Positions 24,147 through 33,414 of a DNA stretch of 64,000 nucleotides are shown piece by piece. Numbering within the stretch: the stretch's first letter is position 1; each line of letters begins with the position of its first letter. Source of the stretch: Chloranthus sessilifolius (taxonomy: Eukaryota; Streptophyta; Magnoliopsida; Chloranthales; Chloranthaceae). The stretch covers positions 78,433,301-78,497,300 of the forward strand of contig CM037592.1 of NCBI GenBank assembly GCA_021018995.1. The letters run 5' to 3'. The notes below the pieces were generated by a model. The model was not told the DNA's origin, did no database searches, and saw nothing but the letters and a program-made list of their open reading frames with translations. The translations under genes were made by a program, and so were the position numbers.

Positions 24147-24671
24147 ATGGCTTCTTCAAGCCCTAATCCCCAACCGAGGAAGCGAATGGCGACCCGATCG
24201 CCATCATCGCGAAACAAGGCACCACAACAACAACCACCTCCACCACCGGCACCCATCCCGATCCAACTTGATGATTGGTGGGGCACGAAAGAAATGAAAC
24301 CCGAGTGGGAAATTCATCCCTCTTGCTTTATTGATCCGACATCCACGAAATGGACATCGGATTTCCTGACAAACCACCAACTCCGACCTTTACTTACACC
24401 ATTTGGACCTCGGTACTATCCGAGATTAGTCCGATTATTTTATCAGACCCTCAAGACCAATGTAAATGAAGACACCATCCTCGTCACAATTGATGGGAAG
24501 GATCTGTCTTTTGGAGGCGGCGATGTATCCGCTGTCATGAACTGCCCTCTCACCTACACCCCGACCCCAAACACACAACCTCCACTTGTTGGGAACGTCG
24601 GGTTTCCGACGATCATTGATGATATTACTGGCGGCGCGTCCGCATCGGGTCAATCCATCACCCGATCCTAG
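24147..24671 (+). CDS. Extra ORF after integrase in element B (N-terminal type)
   Basis: 174 codons. A basic, Pro/Gln-rich start (MASSSPNPQPRKRMATRSPS and a QQQPPPPPAP run) is followed by a folded-looking part: DDWWGTKEMKPEWEIHPSC, LRPLLTPFGPRYYPRLVRLF, and TILVTIDGKDLSFGGGDVS. The phrase order (LVRLFYQTL, then a GK-DLSF strand) resembles, from memory, the plant family labelled 'putative plant transposon protein', which is found in many LTR elements. It is not Gag, Pol or an obvious envelope; I see no signal peptide or membrane segment. A TATA box and palindrome array lie upstream, suggesting separate transcription. The function is unknown. Confidence 0.6.
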   Translation: MASSSPNPQPRKRMATRSPSSRNKAPQQQPPPPPAPIPIQLDDWWGTKEMKPEWEIHPSCFIDPTSTKWTSDFLTNHQLRPLLTPFGPRYYPRLVRLFYQTLKTNVNEDTILVTIDGKDLSFGGGDVSAVMNCPLTYTPTPNTQPPLVGNVGFPTIIDDITGGASASGQSITRS

Positions 24672-24683
24672 TTACCACCACAC

Positions 24684-24959
24684 ATGTGGTTTTTAGACAT
24701 CATTTTCAAGAAAAATTTACACCCTACCGGTCATGACCAAGAGCGTCGTGACACCTTTTTACGAGCCTTGCACTCCGCCTTCCACAATAGGTGGTTTAGC
24801 GCCCCAATGGTCGTCATTAGAGGCATGGTGCATGCCTATAAAAGAAATGTTAGGGGTGTTATTCCTCCGCTGATAAACCGCCTCCCATACGCACGTCTTA
24901 TATCCCGACTCCTTGATGCGCGTAATGGGAAGGATGGATTCAAGATCAACACCCGATAA
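24684..24959 (+). CDS. Second extra ORF after integrase in element B
   Basis: 91 codons with MWFLDIIFKKNLHPTGHDQ, RDTFLRALHSAFHNRWFSAP and IPPLINRLPYARLISRLL. The text recalls the C-terminal half of the plant transposon-protein family mentioned for the preceding ORF. Downstream, around 25338-25406, a strongly Asp/Glu-rich coding-like run occurs. It is part of the fossil element B. Nothing else is recognisable. Confidence 0.5.
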   Translation: MWFLDIIFKKNLHPTGHDQERRDTFLRALHSAFHNRWFSAPMVVIRGMVHAYKRNVRGVIPPLINRLPYARLISRLLDARNGKDGFKINTR

Positions 24960-25852
24960 CGTTGTACCCTACATAGCCCAAGACCTCGGTAAAACCTAAA
25001 GGGGCTTCAAAGCAGTGTGAACAAGAAAGAGATAAATCGCCGGTGCAAAGCGTGCACCACAACAACCATCAGCAGGATTAGCTACTCCCTCCTTGTACCT
25101 CCACCAAATCACACCACCGACACCGGTATGTTAGGGGAGATTCTCCATGATGCGGGAGACCCGACTACATCGGCGGTTCGAGGCGCTTCTCATTGACCTC
25201 ATGGGTCGGGCATATCCATAAGCGTCACAAATGAGTTGCGGCGATGAGAGATGCCATTTTTGGGACATCTAGTTCGGGCAGTGCTAGGACCACTCTGAGA
25301 GGTGCCACCGCCGGAGACCGTTGGTGAGGGCGAGGGAGACGATGCGGAGAGTGATGAGGAATGGGACACAGGCGATGACGACGATGAGTACGAGGAGGGT
25401 GACGACTAGGTCGCTATGGATATATATATTTTTTTTAATATTGTGAAACTAAAAATTTTGTTGGTATGGTGAATGGTTGAAACTGCTGTGACATGATTGT
25501 CACAAATTATAATTAGTGGGCACTAAATATTTGTTATATATATATATATATGTTTTGATTAGATGAGTTTGATAGAATGACTGTAGAACATGACAAAAGT
25601 TTTCATGCGTGGTGTGGTATGAACATCTTTTCAATTCTAATAATGATCGTTTATCAGGTTCTAAACTCATCAGGCCGTTTCAGGTGATTGTATTATTGTT
25701 TGTACAAACACTTGTAATCTTTAAATAGATCTTTTCGGGTCACTGGACCATACGACTAACTAATAAATGAGTAATGAGTTAATCAAGGACACAGCCGTAA
25801 AATATGTAGTCACATTACCTTAGGTCATGATCGATTTTCGAGGACGAAAATC
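24960..25852 (+). other. 3' untranslated region of element B
   Basis: Contains the acidic coding-like run (25338-25406), a short TA repeat (about 25530-25550) and AT-rich sequence. It ends with the stem-loop GATTTTC/GAAAATC (25833-25852). Confidence 0.5.
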
Positions 25853-25869
25853 TTATAAGGTGGGGTGAA
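25833..25869 (+). other. Stem-loop and polypurine tract of element B
   Basis: Stem GATTTTC/GAAAATC with loop GAGGAC (25833-25852), then a purine tract TTATAAGGTGGGGTGAA (25853-25869), directly before the 3' LTR. The same arrangement with AATTTTC/GAAAATT arms precedes the LTRs of A and F. Confidence 0.75.
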
Positions 25870-28025
25870 TGTAACAACTGATTTTGGAACCGTACAAGCC
25901 ATATGCCACGCATGCGTGTATGTGTGGTTCACAAGAAACTGGGTCAACATATACACGGTGTGTATATGTGTGTAACATATTATATTTTTCCCTTCCTTTC
26001 ACTATATAAGTGAAAGTGGAGAGAAGTCTCTCCCCTACGTAACATAATTTTAACCTAAATAGAGAGGAGGAAAATAGAGAAAGAGAAAGGAGAGTCTTGT
26101 AGAGAAGAAAGGCTAAGGCCTTGTTGGAGTGTAAACTGGTGGAAGACTTGGAGAGAAGGTCGGACCAGAAACGTAGAGATCTCTTCGAAGTAACAGGGAT
26201 TCGAACGTTAGATCGAGCCGATTACGAGATCCGCCGATTTAGGTAAGAGATAATGCTTGAGAAGTGCTTAGGTATGTCTTAATGATAACCTACAATGTAT
26301 TGGGCAATGGCAGATTAATTATATTTAAGATTTAAGGAAATAGGATAGATTTCTTGAAGAATCACGGAGTGAAGGTTTCTGCTCCTCGCTCGAGCGATCT
26401 AAACGTCTCGCTCGAGCGAGGACAGAATATATACCTGAGAATAGTACGTTCTGGGCTCGCTCGAGCGAGGTATCACTTTAGGCTTCAGACACCTCGCTTT
26501 AACCGCTCGAGCGAGGATAAGAGGCCACTCGAGCGAGGCTTGGCAACCGCTCGAGCGAGGTTAAGAGGTCGCTCGAGCGAGGTACCAAAACTAAAATTAA
26601 ATTTCTTTTATGTATACAAATATACCTCATGTGAACTATGCGCTCTAGGAGTGCTAGTGACCACTGATGACCATTCTAAGGCATGTCCTTTCGCATGAAA
26701 TGTAGATTGACGTGAGATCAGTACGTGTCATCACTACGAGAAGGTACCACTAGGTTTTGCCTTGAGGTAGGGAACCTTATCGAAACATGTACATTGTTCA
26801 ATTTCACATATGTGTAGGACAGATCTAATTGCTAAACTAAGTATCTCATCATATCACATAAATAGAGCGTGTGTGTGTAGACTTCAGAAAATGAAGCCAG
26901 AGGTCCCAAGGGGACGCAAGAACTACAAGATGAATACCTATATGATACGATATATCAGTAGCATCCCAGGGGTGCAGATGAGAATCAGTGGGGAAAAGAA
27001 AGTAAGGTGATAAGGCCTAATATATTAAAAATTAGCACAATCACGGTGAATAACTACATGTAAAGCACACTTGATATTTTTATTATTTAAGGTTTGTTTA
27101 GAATACCCACTGACCGACGGGGATATCCGTGACGATGACGGCGTTAATCCAGATATCTGATAGCACATCCGGGGATGTAGATTTATGATGAACCCGCCAC
27201 CTAGGAGAAAGGGGCTTGGGGCAGTATTCGGGAATACAAAATTGATAAGTGTCTAGTTAGACGACGATGGTGGGTATTCCATCGGGGCTCGATGCTATAT
27301 TGCTCGGGGACTATTTAAGTTAAAGAGTTAAGTTATTAGGCCAAATTCACAACTAAACGAGTAAGAAGAGAAAGAACAAAATCATGCAAAGTAAGTAGTT
27401 GTATTCATCTTTCCCTTCAGTTATTTCGATTATCCTTCCAGATAATGTAATGAGATAACTGTATTTTTCTTTTCTTGACATATATATGTCAGAATTAATC
27501 TATATGTTCTTTACGTTTCTCTACTGAGCTAGGATGTAGCTCACCCCTTAGACTATACGTCGCAGGTGCAACACTCGCGGCAACACAGGCTTCGAGGGAC
27601 GTTGATCCAAAAGGTTCGGATTTCGCGGACGGAGAAGAGTTAGAACCTCCTCCTGAGGAATTCTTTTAGAAGTTCTTTACGTTTAGAAGTGGTGAGTAGA
27701 GAGTACTTGTGGCTTGGCATGCCAAGTCCTTTCTTTTAAATGTAATTAAATACTATACTTTCCTTTTGACGAACCATCGGGGGTGATATGATTGTCACCA
27801 ATGGTTCGGGACAGTTCCTTTGCTCATAAATTGGCATGAGACCGGAACTGTCTGTTGGTTTCTAGACTTTGATGAAACACGGAGACTTAGTTAGTTCAAA
27901 GCTTTGGTATTTTGAATTGTTGGCTTTTACTTGTTAATTGATGTTCCGCGTAGATATAAGGTGCATGACCTCGAGGGCCGTGCTGATGGCACGGATTTCA
28001 GAGCGATAAAATTTGGGCTGTCACA
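25870..28025 (+). repeat. 3' LTR of element B
   Basis: Same blocks as the 5' LTR: TATA box about 26003-26010, palindrome array about 26380-26583, shared GACTATACGTC block 27536-27578, and the two hairpins about 27773-27855. It ends TTTGGGCTGTCACA before the duplicated TTCCT. Long runs are identical to the 5' LTR. Confidence 0.9.
26380..26583 (+). repeat. CTCGAGCGAG palindrome array, 3' LTR of B
   Basis: About seven units, fewer than in the 5' LTR, in otherwise near-identical surroundings. Confidence 0.9.
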
Positions 28026-28052
28026 TTCCTTGTTTGCTAGAGACTAGAAAAA

Positions 28053-28068
28053 CCTAAGTTTAGGGGTG
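28053..28068 (+). other. Polypurine tract of S1
   Basis: CCTAAGTTTAGGGGTG immediately before the LTR start TGATCAGTCAC. S2 shows the same text on the minus strand next to 38136. Confidence 0.7.
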
Positions 28069-28254
28069 TGATCAGTCACATAATTTATCATTTTATTACC
28101 CTTAACTTAGTCATGCTAGAACTTAATTTGCTACTAATAAGTTACTGATGTGCAAATATTAAGGAAAAATAGCAAAAGAGAACCAAAATAATAATATTCA
28201 TCAAAATGAACTCAATAAAATAATAAAAAGATGATTGAACCAAAAGGCGAATCT

Positions 28255-28500
28255 TCGCATACTGAAAAGATAAAAAATCATGCTTTACGATTTTGCAGAA
28301 CAATGCAATATAAAGTAGAATTCATAATTTACGATTATCCAGAGAGAAAGCCGTTCAAAAGAGTATAATACAAGAAAGCGAGGAATCGTAAATTAAAGAA
28401 TTGTTCAATAGGAAGCTGTATAGTAAAGAAAATAAATCGTGATTTACGATTTTCTAGAGAAAGATACAATAGAATAGAAAATTGTGATTTGCGATTTTAC
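28255..28500 (+). repeat. AATCGTRATTTACGATT-type palindromes in S1 LTR
   Basis: Several imperfect copies of AATCGTAAATTACGATT, for example TTTACGATTTTGC, TAATTTACGATT and AATCGTGATTTACGATT. This is the Athila-like LTR's counterpart of the palindrome clusters in the Tekay-type LTRs. Confidence 0.7.
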
Positions 28501-29368
28501 ACAAGGAAAGCCTATTGTTGTTACTGATCACGTGAAGAAAGAACACCGCCATGCATAAAATTAGAAGATCTCTTAAAGAAGAAGTCCAGTGAATCATAGA
28601 TCTGAAAGATTGACGAAAAAGATTCTTAAAAGACTCTGCTGCTGAAATAAAGGAAGAAAATCCAGAAGTATATCAACAGAATGAAAGTAAGGAAAGATAA
28701 AATTAGAAGTAGAGTTATATTAGGATAATTTTGCTTTAGTAATTTCTTTTATTAGAATTAGGAGTTTTATAAACTGACCCCTTATGATCTATAAATATGA
28801 GGTCTTGGTATAGGAATAACCATCGAAGAATTTTACAGCATCAATTGATAACTGAGGTTTGTGTTTTCTCTCGATCAAAGTAGTTTAGGATTTACAAAGT
28901 AATATTATCCACAGTTCTCTAAGGTCTTGCCTGACAACCAAGATCGAGGAAGCTGAAAGATCAACCCTTTAGATGAATTTATTTTTTGCTTTCTAGTTTA
29001 GATTTATTTTATTACAATTTACTGCTTTATAAACATCTTCAGATTTTGATTTGAATTGACAACTCAGGTTGGAATTTGCATACTAGTGTAATGGTTTTTA
29101 TTTTCCTTCTTTAATTTTCTAGAGTTTGATTGATGCCCAAATTTCTAGTAGATTAGAGATTAGTATAAATTGATATTAAATGATGCTAGATTTTTATTGA
29201 CGCCCAAATTCTAGAAGACTGAGATATAGTATAACGGTATTTTAAAATTGTAAACATCCGATAGTTGAAAATTATAATTGACGACCATAATCTGAAGTAG
29301 GAGGATTTAAGATTTATTTTCTACAATTTAGTTTAAGAAACCATTCTTTATTCATATTTCTCTAGTAG

Positions 29369-31657
29369 TGTAATACCCCCAAATTTAGTAAACCTCATAA
29401 GTCAAATAATGGTATGAACGTTTGTGGTATGTGTGGTTCACAAGGGGACCAAAAAAATTTAACACACTTAGGTGTGTATGCGTTTCATACCAAGTGAATT
29501 AAGTGGATAAGTGTAACACAAAAGTGGTGTGTTTGAGCTTTACAAGAAAGCAAAGTGATTGCTTGGGTGTGAGGGATAACTCACGTGCAAAACCAATTCT
29601 TGGTTTTGTTGAACTTGTTAGTTTTGAGAGAAAGAGAGGAAGGGTTTGAAGAGGAAGGATCTTCTTGAAATCTGTGTGTTTCGAGCCACAAGATTGGCTT
29701 GAGAGTTTTGCAAACTAGTTGGTGAAGGATCACCATACGACTTTGTCGGAGTCTTGGTGATTGTGTGGCTTAGAGAAGACCAAATGGGTTTTGAAACCCA
29801 TTTACTTGCAAGGAAGGAAGATGATCCGATCTTCGAGTGAATCATTGAGTTATAGGTGAGAAATCAATACTCAAAGTATATAAATTTTGATAATAAGATG
29901 TTTTATAGGATGCGTAAGAAGTGTGAGAGAAATTTGAGAATAAAAGTAAGAAGATCAAGTTGAGAAAAAAACTCAAACATGAGGAAACTCTAGTTCTTGC
30001 ACGCCCGAGCTTCAAAGCTCGCTCGCGTGAGAGGCCTTCAGAAGGCTTAAGTAGCCTCTGATGCTCTGAGACTCGCTCGTGCGAGGGCCTCGTGTGCCTA
30101 ACTTCAGTAAGCTAAAATTCAATTGCTCGCCCAAGGTCCATATGTACTTCTGAGCTCGCGCGCCCGAGCTTCAAAGCTCGCTTGCGTGAGAAATAGAGTC
30201 AAGTTTATTTGGACTCTATTGTGTGAATTCTTTGGAAATGTGTGTCTTTAGGTTTTCTTAAGCATTCCTAAGGAGTATTTGGACACTTTGAATGTAGGAT
30301 TAAGATGTTGAGCTTATATGTGAGTTCTCAAGAGAATAATGTGTGGAATATGTTAAGCGTGACTTGAGGTAGGAGAAACTTACGATCATTTAATTTGAAT
30401 GTGCTCTGTAAAAGTAAAGTAATGTGATGTGATAAGTAATAATAAGTTTTGTGAAAACAAGCATGTGATATTCTATAATTTTAAATAAGTTTTGTAATGT
30501 TATAAGTCATGATGAGTTATGTGAAAACAAACATGTGAAATTCTCTAGTTCAAACAAGTTTTGAATAGAATAAATGTGATGTGTAGGATGGAGATGTTGT
30601 GTGTTAATGTGTATGTGAGAATTCTGAAAATGTGTAAGAATATTAGTTTTTCAAAAATAGTATAATGTAATCACTTTACACAGTGTGAAACTATAAGTTA
30701 GAAAATGCACATTCATTTAAGGTTTAGTATGACGAATCCATTGTGCTCCGGTACGGCGGGATATTCATTCATTGTGCTTAGGTACGGCAGAATATCCGTT
30801 CATTCTTTTACCGGCCAACGGTAACACTTTATTTGACACAAGCATCCCTCCTAATGCAGGGGCTTAGGCATATGTGTAAATAGTTCATTGAACGAAGATG
30901 TTAGGGATTCCCATCGGTATTATATGTGGCTTCAAATGCTATATCTGCTTAGAAAAGTATTTAAGTTAATGCTTTAAGTTATGTCTAATGTTTTAAAACG
31001 AAGCATATGATTCAAGTGTGTGTGTGATTAAATTTTACATATGGAATTCAAATGAGATAAATGTGAAATGTGCATATGAAAATCAGTTATGAGACATTAT
31101 GCTTGAGATATGAGATTTGAATGCTATTAATGTTTTCCCCTATTGAGCTTAGATGTTAGCTCACCCTTCGACTATACATCACAGGTGAGGAATTAGAGAA
31201 GGATTTGGAACTTGAAAGTGATCTAGAGTACAAACCTGAAGAGGAGATTGAGCCCTTATCGGAGTTCCTTCCCAAGTAGATTCGAGAGTGTGTGTGAGCA
31301 GTTAGGAGTTGTGTTTTGGTTGGCTTGGTACATCCAACAATTTTTGAGTTATACTAAGTTATGTAATATAATTGTTTTGGATAATTTTTGTGAACCATTG
31401 GTTGGTGATAGATGTCTATCACCAATGGTTCATTTTGGTTCTTCCATTCATGCATTTGGCATGAAATTAACCGTTATTTTGATCAATTTAAAAATGTATT
31501 TTTCTTTTGAAGTATTGAATGAATCTATCTGCGTAATTGAGATGTCTATATGAGATTTGTCTTTATGGATGTGCCAAGTGTTTGTGTAAGCGTGGGATCA
31601 CCCTAATGGGTGATCTGATGGCATGGGTTTCGGGCTTGCGAAATTCGGGCTGTCACA
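29369..31657 (+). mobile_element. Solo LTR C (2.3 kb, Tekay type)
   Basis: TGTAATACCCCC...GGGCTGTCACA with a perfect target duplication AGTAG (29364-29368 and 31658-31662), inserted in the 3' LTR of S1. Blocks: donor-like AGGTGAG (29854-29860), GCTCGCGYGAG palindromes (about 29998-30192), GAGGTAGGAGAAAC (about 30365), CCGGTACGGCGGG (about 30748), the shared block with GACTATACATC and CAGGT (31145-31187), and strong hairpins at 31392-31431 (GAACCATTGG/CCAATGGTTC, GGTGATAGA/TCTATCACC) and 31437-31472. Only one set of blocks and no coding, hence a solo LTR. Confidence 0.88.
29998..30192 (+). repeat. GCTCGCGYGAG palindromes in solo LTR C
   Basis: Units such as CTCGCTCGCGTGAG, ACTCGCTCGTGCGAG and GAGCTTCAAAGCTC. 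CpG-rich within AT-rich surroundings; same relative place in the LTR as the arrays of A and B. Confidence 0.75.
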
Positions 31658-31821
31658 AGTAGTTTAGGAACTTAAAAGATAAGTACAAGCTTTTAGAAAT
31701 TTAATATATATAGATAAACCTATCTTAGTGGGAACGATCCTATACTAGCTCTACAATTTCTGTTGTGAGCTTGCAATAGGTTAAGACTTAATTAGAGATA
31801 TATATAGACAAGTCGCTAACA

Positions 31822-33185
31822 GTGCCTCAGTGTTTGATCTGTCAGCAGGTGAAAGTAGATTATCGACACCCATTGGGTTTATTACAGCCTTTGCCAATAT
31901 CCGAGTGGAAATGGGAAGCGATATCCATGGACTTCACCATTGGATTGCCGAGGACAGTGAAAGGACACAACACCATCTGGGTTATTTTTGATAGGTTAAC
32001 GAAATTGGCTCATTTCCTGCCATACAACACAAGGTATATAGTGTATAAGCTTACAGAGCTATATCTTAAAGAGATTGTCAGATTATATGGTATTTCGACG
32101 AGTATCATTTCAGGCAGATATCCGTTGTATATGTCACAGTTCTGACAACGATTTTAAGATGGAATATGTTCCCGATTAGATTTTAGTTTGGTGTTTCACC
32201 CACAGACAGATGGACAAACAGAAAGGGTGAACCAAATTATTGAAGACATGCTCCGGACCTGCATGTTAGATTTTCAAGAATCATGGGACCAACATTTGCC
32301 CCTGATCGAATTCACGTATAACAAAAGTTATCAAATGAGTATCTACATGGCCCTCTATGAAGCATTATACGGTCGGAGATGTAAATGTCCGCTTAACTGG
32401 GACGAAACTGGAGAAGAGTTAGTTTTGGGTCCTACGATCGTTGAGAACACGAATAGAGCCATTCGACTGATTCTCGAAAGGTTAAAGATAACTCAAAGTC
32501 GATAGAAGAGCTATGATGATCTTAAAAGGACGGTCGCTGAGTTTCATGTAAACTCGATCAAATCGTTCAATTAAATTTTCTGTCATCGATATCATCAATA
32601 TACAATACTGATCCAATCTGTTCGTTCAGACCTGAGATAATGTCTTTGTCAAAGTTTCGCCTACTAAGGGCGTAATGCGATTCAGGAGACGTGGAAAGTT
32701 AAGTCCACGTTACATAGGGCAGTTTGAGATATTGGGCAGAATTGGAGAAGTTGCACATCGCCTTTCTCTACCACCGCCATATTCAAATATGCACAATGTC
32801 TTCCATGTAACTATGCTGAGAAGATACATCAAAGATTCAACTCACATTCTGGACTATCAGCCGATCGAACTTCGGGAGGACCTGACAGTTAAAGATGAAC
32901 CAGTTCAGATCCTTGATCGAAAAGAACAAGTCCTATGAACCAAACGAATCCCATTAGTGCTCGTGAAATGGAAGAATCATTCATCAGATGAGGCCACCTA
33001 GGAACGAGAGTTAGATATACGCGACCCGTATCCACATCTTTTTGAGTGATTAAGCTTGTATGTACATACGCTTTCAATCGTGTGAATAAATGAATACATT
33101 TTCTTCATCATCCAATTGCTTACCTTGTTGTTAAAAGTCACGTTGTCAATTTTCAAGGACGAAAATTCTTTTAAGTAGGGGAGGA
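31822..33185 (+). pseudogene. Integrase and chromodomain-like end of element F
   Basis: CLICQQVKVDYRHPLGLLQP, SMDFTIGLPRT, FDRLTKLAHFLPYNTRY, and QTERVNQIIEDMLRTCM mark the integrase core. YIGQFEILGRIGEVAH is the GPY/F-type segment, and MHNVFHVTMLRRYI precedes a chromodomain-like KRIPLVLVKWKNHSS region. It closely parallels the integrase of element B. A noncoding tail with stem-loop AATTTTC/GAAAATT (33148-33167) and purine tract (33168-33185) leads into the LTR. Decayed, with a few breaks. Confidence 0.85.
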
Positions 33186-33414
33186 TGTAATGACCCAGAA
33201 AATTTTGACCCCGAAGTGCCAACGGTTAAGAAAGATAAGAATCAATACTGATTGGGCGCGATTTGAACCCCAGTTGAATCGTTTGGGCAAGTTAGTACAC
33301 GAAGATTGGGTGTAATCGTGTCGCGCCAAATTAAAGTTCTTTTGGATAAGAAAGAACACATTACTACAGTGTGTTCGCTTAACATGAAAACCAAACCTTA
33401 TGGATAAGTGGATA
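33186..33414 (+). repeat. 3' LTR of F, first piece
   Basis: Begins TGTAATGACCCAG after the polypurine tract. It is interrupted by solo LTR D at the duplicated GGATA (33410-33414 and 35558-35562). Confidence 0.85.

Larger units (their letters stand above)
16319..28025 (+). mobile_element. Tekay/Del-like chromovirus element B
   Basis: An 11.7-kb insertion with LTRs 16319-18562 (approximate end) and 25870-28025, perfect target duplication TTCCT (16314-16318 and 28026-28030), a tRNA-Met-type primer site, Gag with zinc knuckles, protease, RT, RNase H, integrase with a C-terminal chromodomain-like segment, and a polypurine tract (25853-25869). The LTRs share long stretches identical by eye, so this is the youngest complete insertion in the window. 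It has several breaks in gag-pol, though the integrase frame is long and open. Two features are unusual: about 1.9 kb of extra coding-like sequence with its own TATA box between integrase and 3' LTR, and a second copy of the LTR palindrome array. Confidence 0.92.
1..31821 (+). mobile_element. Athila-like Ty3/gypsy element S1, visible 3' part
   Basis: The 5' half lies left of the window. Visible parts run in the order gag tail/protease, reverse transcriptase, RNase H, integrase, a long 3' region, polypurine tract and 3' LTR. Assignment to the Athila lineage rests on integrase text such as [13 protein letters not shown], on [13 protein letters not shown], and on the absence of a chromodomain. 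The element is cut into pieces by four later insertions: A, T, B and C. It ends at 31821 and is followed immediately by integrase sequence of element F, so S1 was inserted into F. The coding parts are decayed with several breaks, and this is an old, inactive copy. Its left LTR and left target duplication cannot be seen. A second, related copy (S2) lies on the opposite strand at 36654-52954. Confidence 0.85.
28069..31821 (+). repeat. 3' LTR of S1, split by solo LTR C
   Basis: The LTR parts are 28069-29368 and 31663-31821, about 1.46 kb together, close to the 1.48-kb LTRs of S2. It starts TGATCAGTCACAT and ends GCTAACA. A TATA box TATAAATA is at 28790-28797. An AATCGT...ACGATT palindrome cluster (about 28255-28500) lies upstream of it. 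The next base, 31822, is already element F. Confidence 0.85.
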
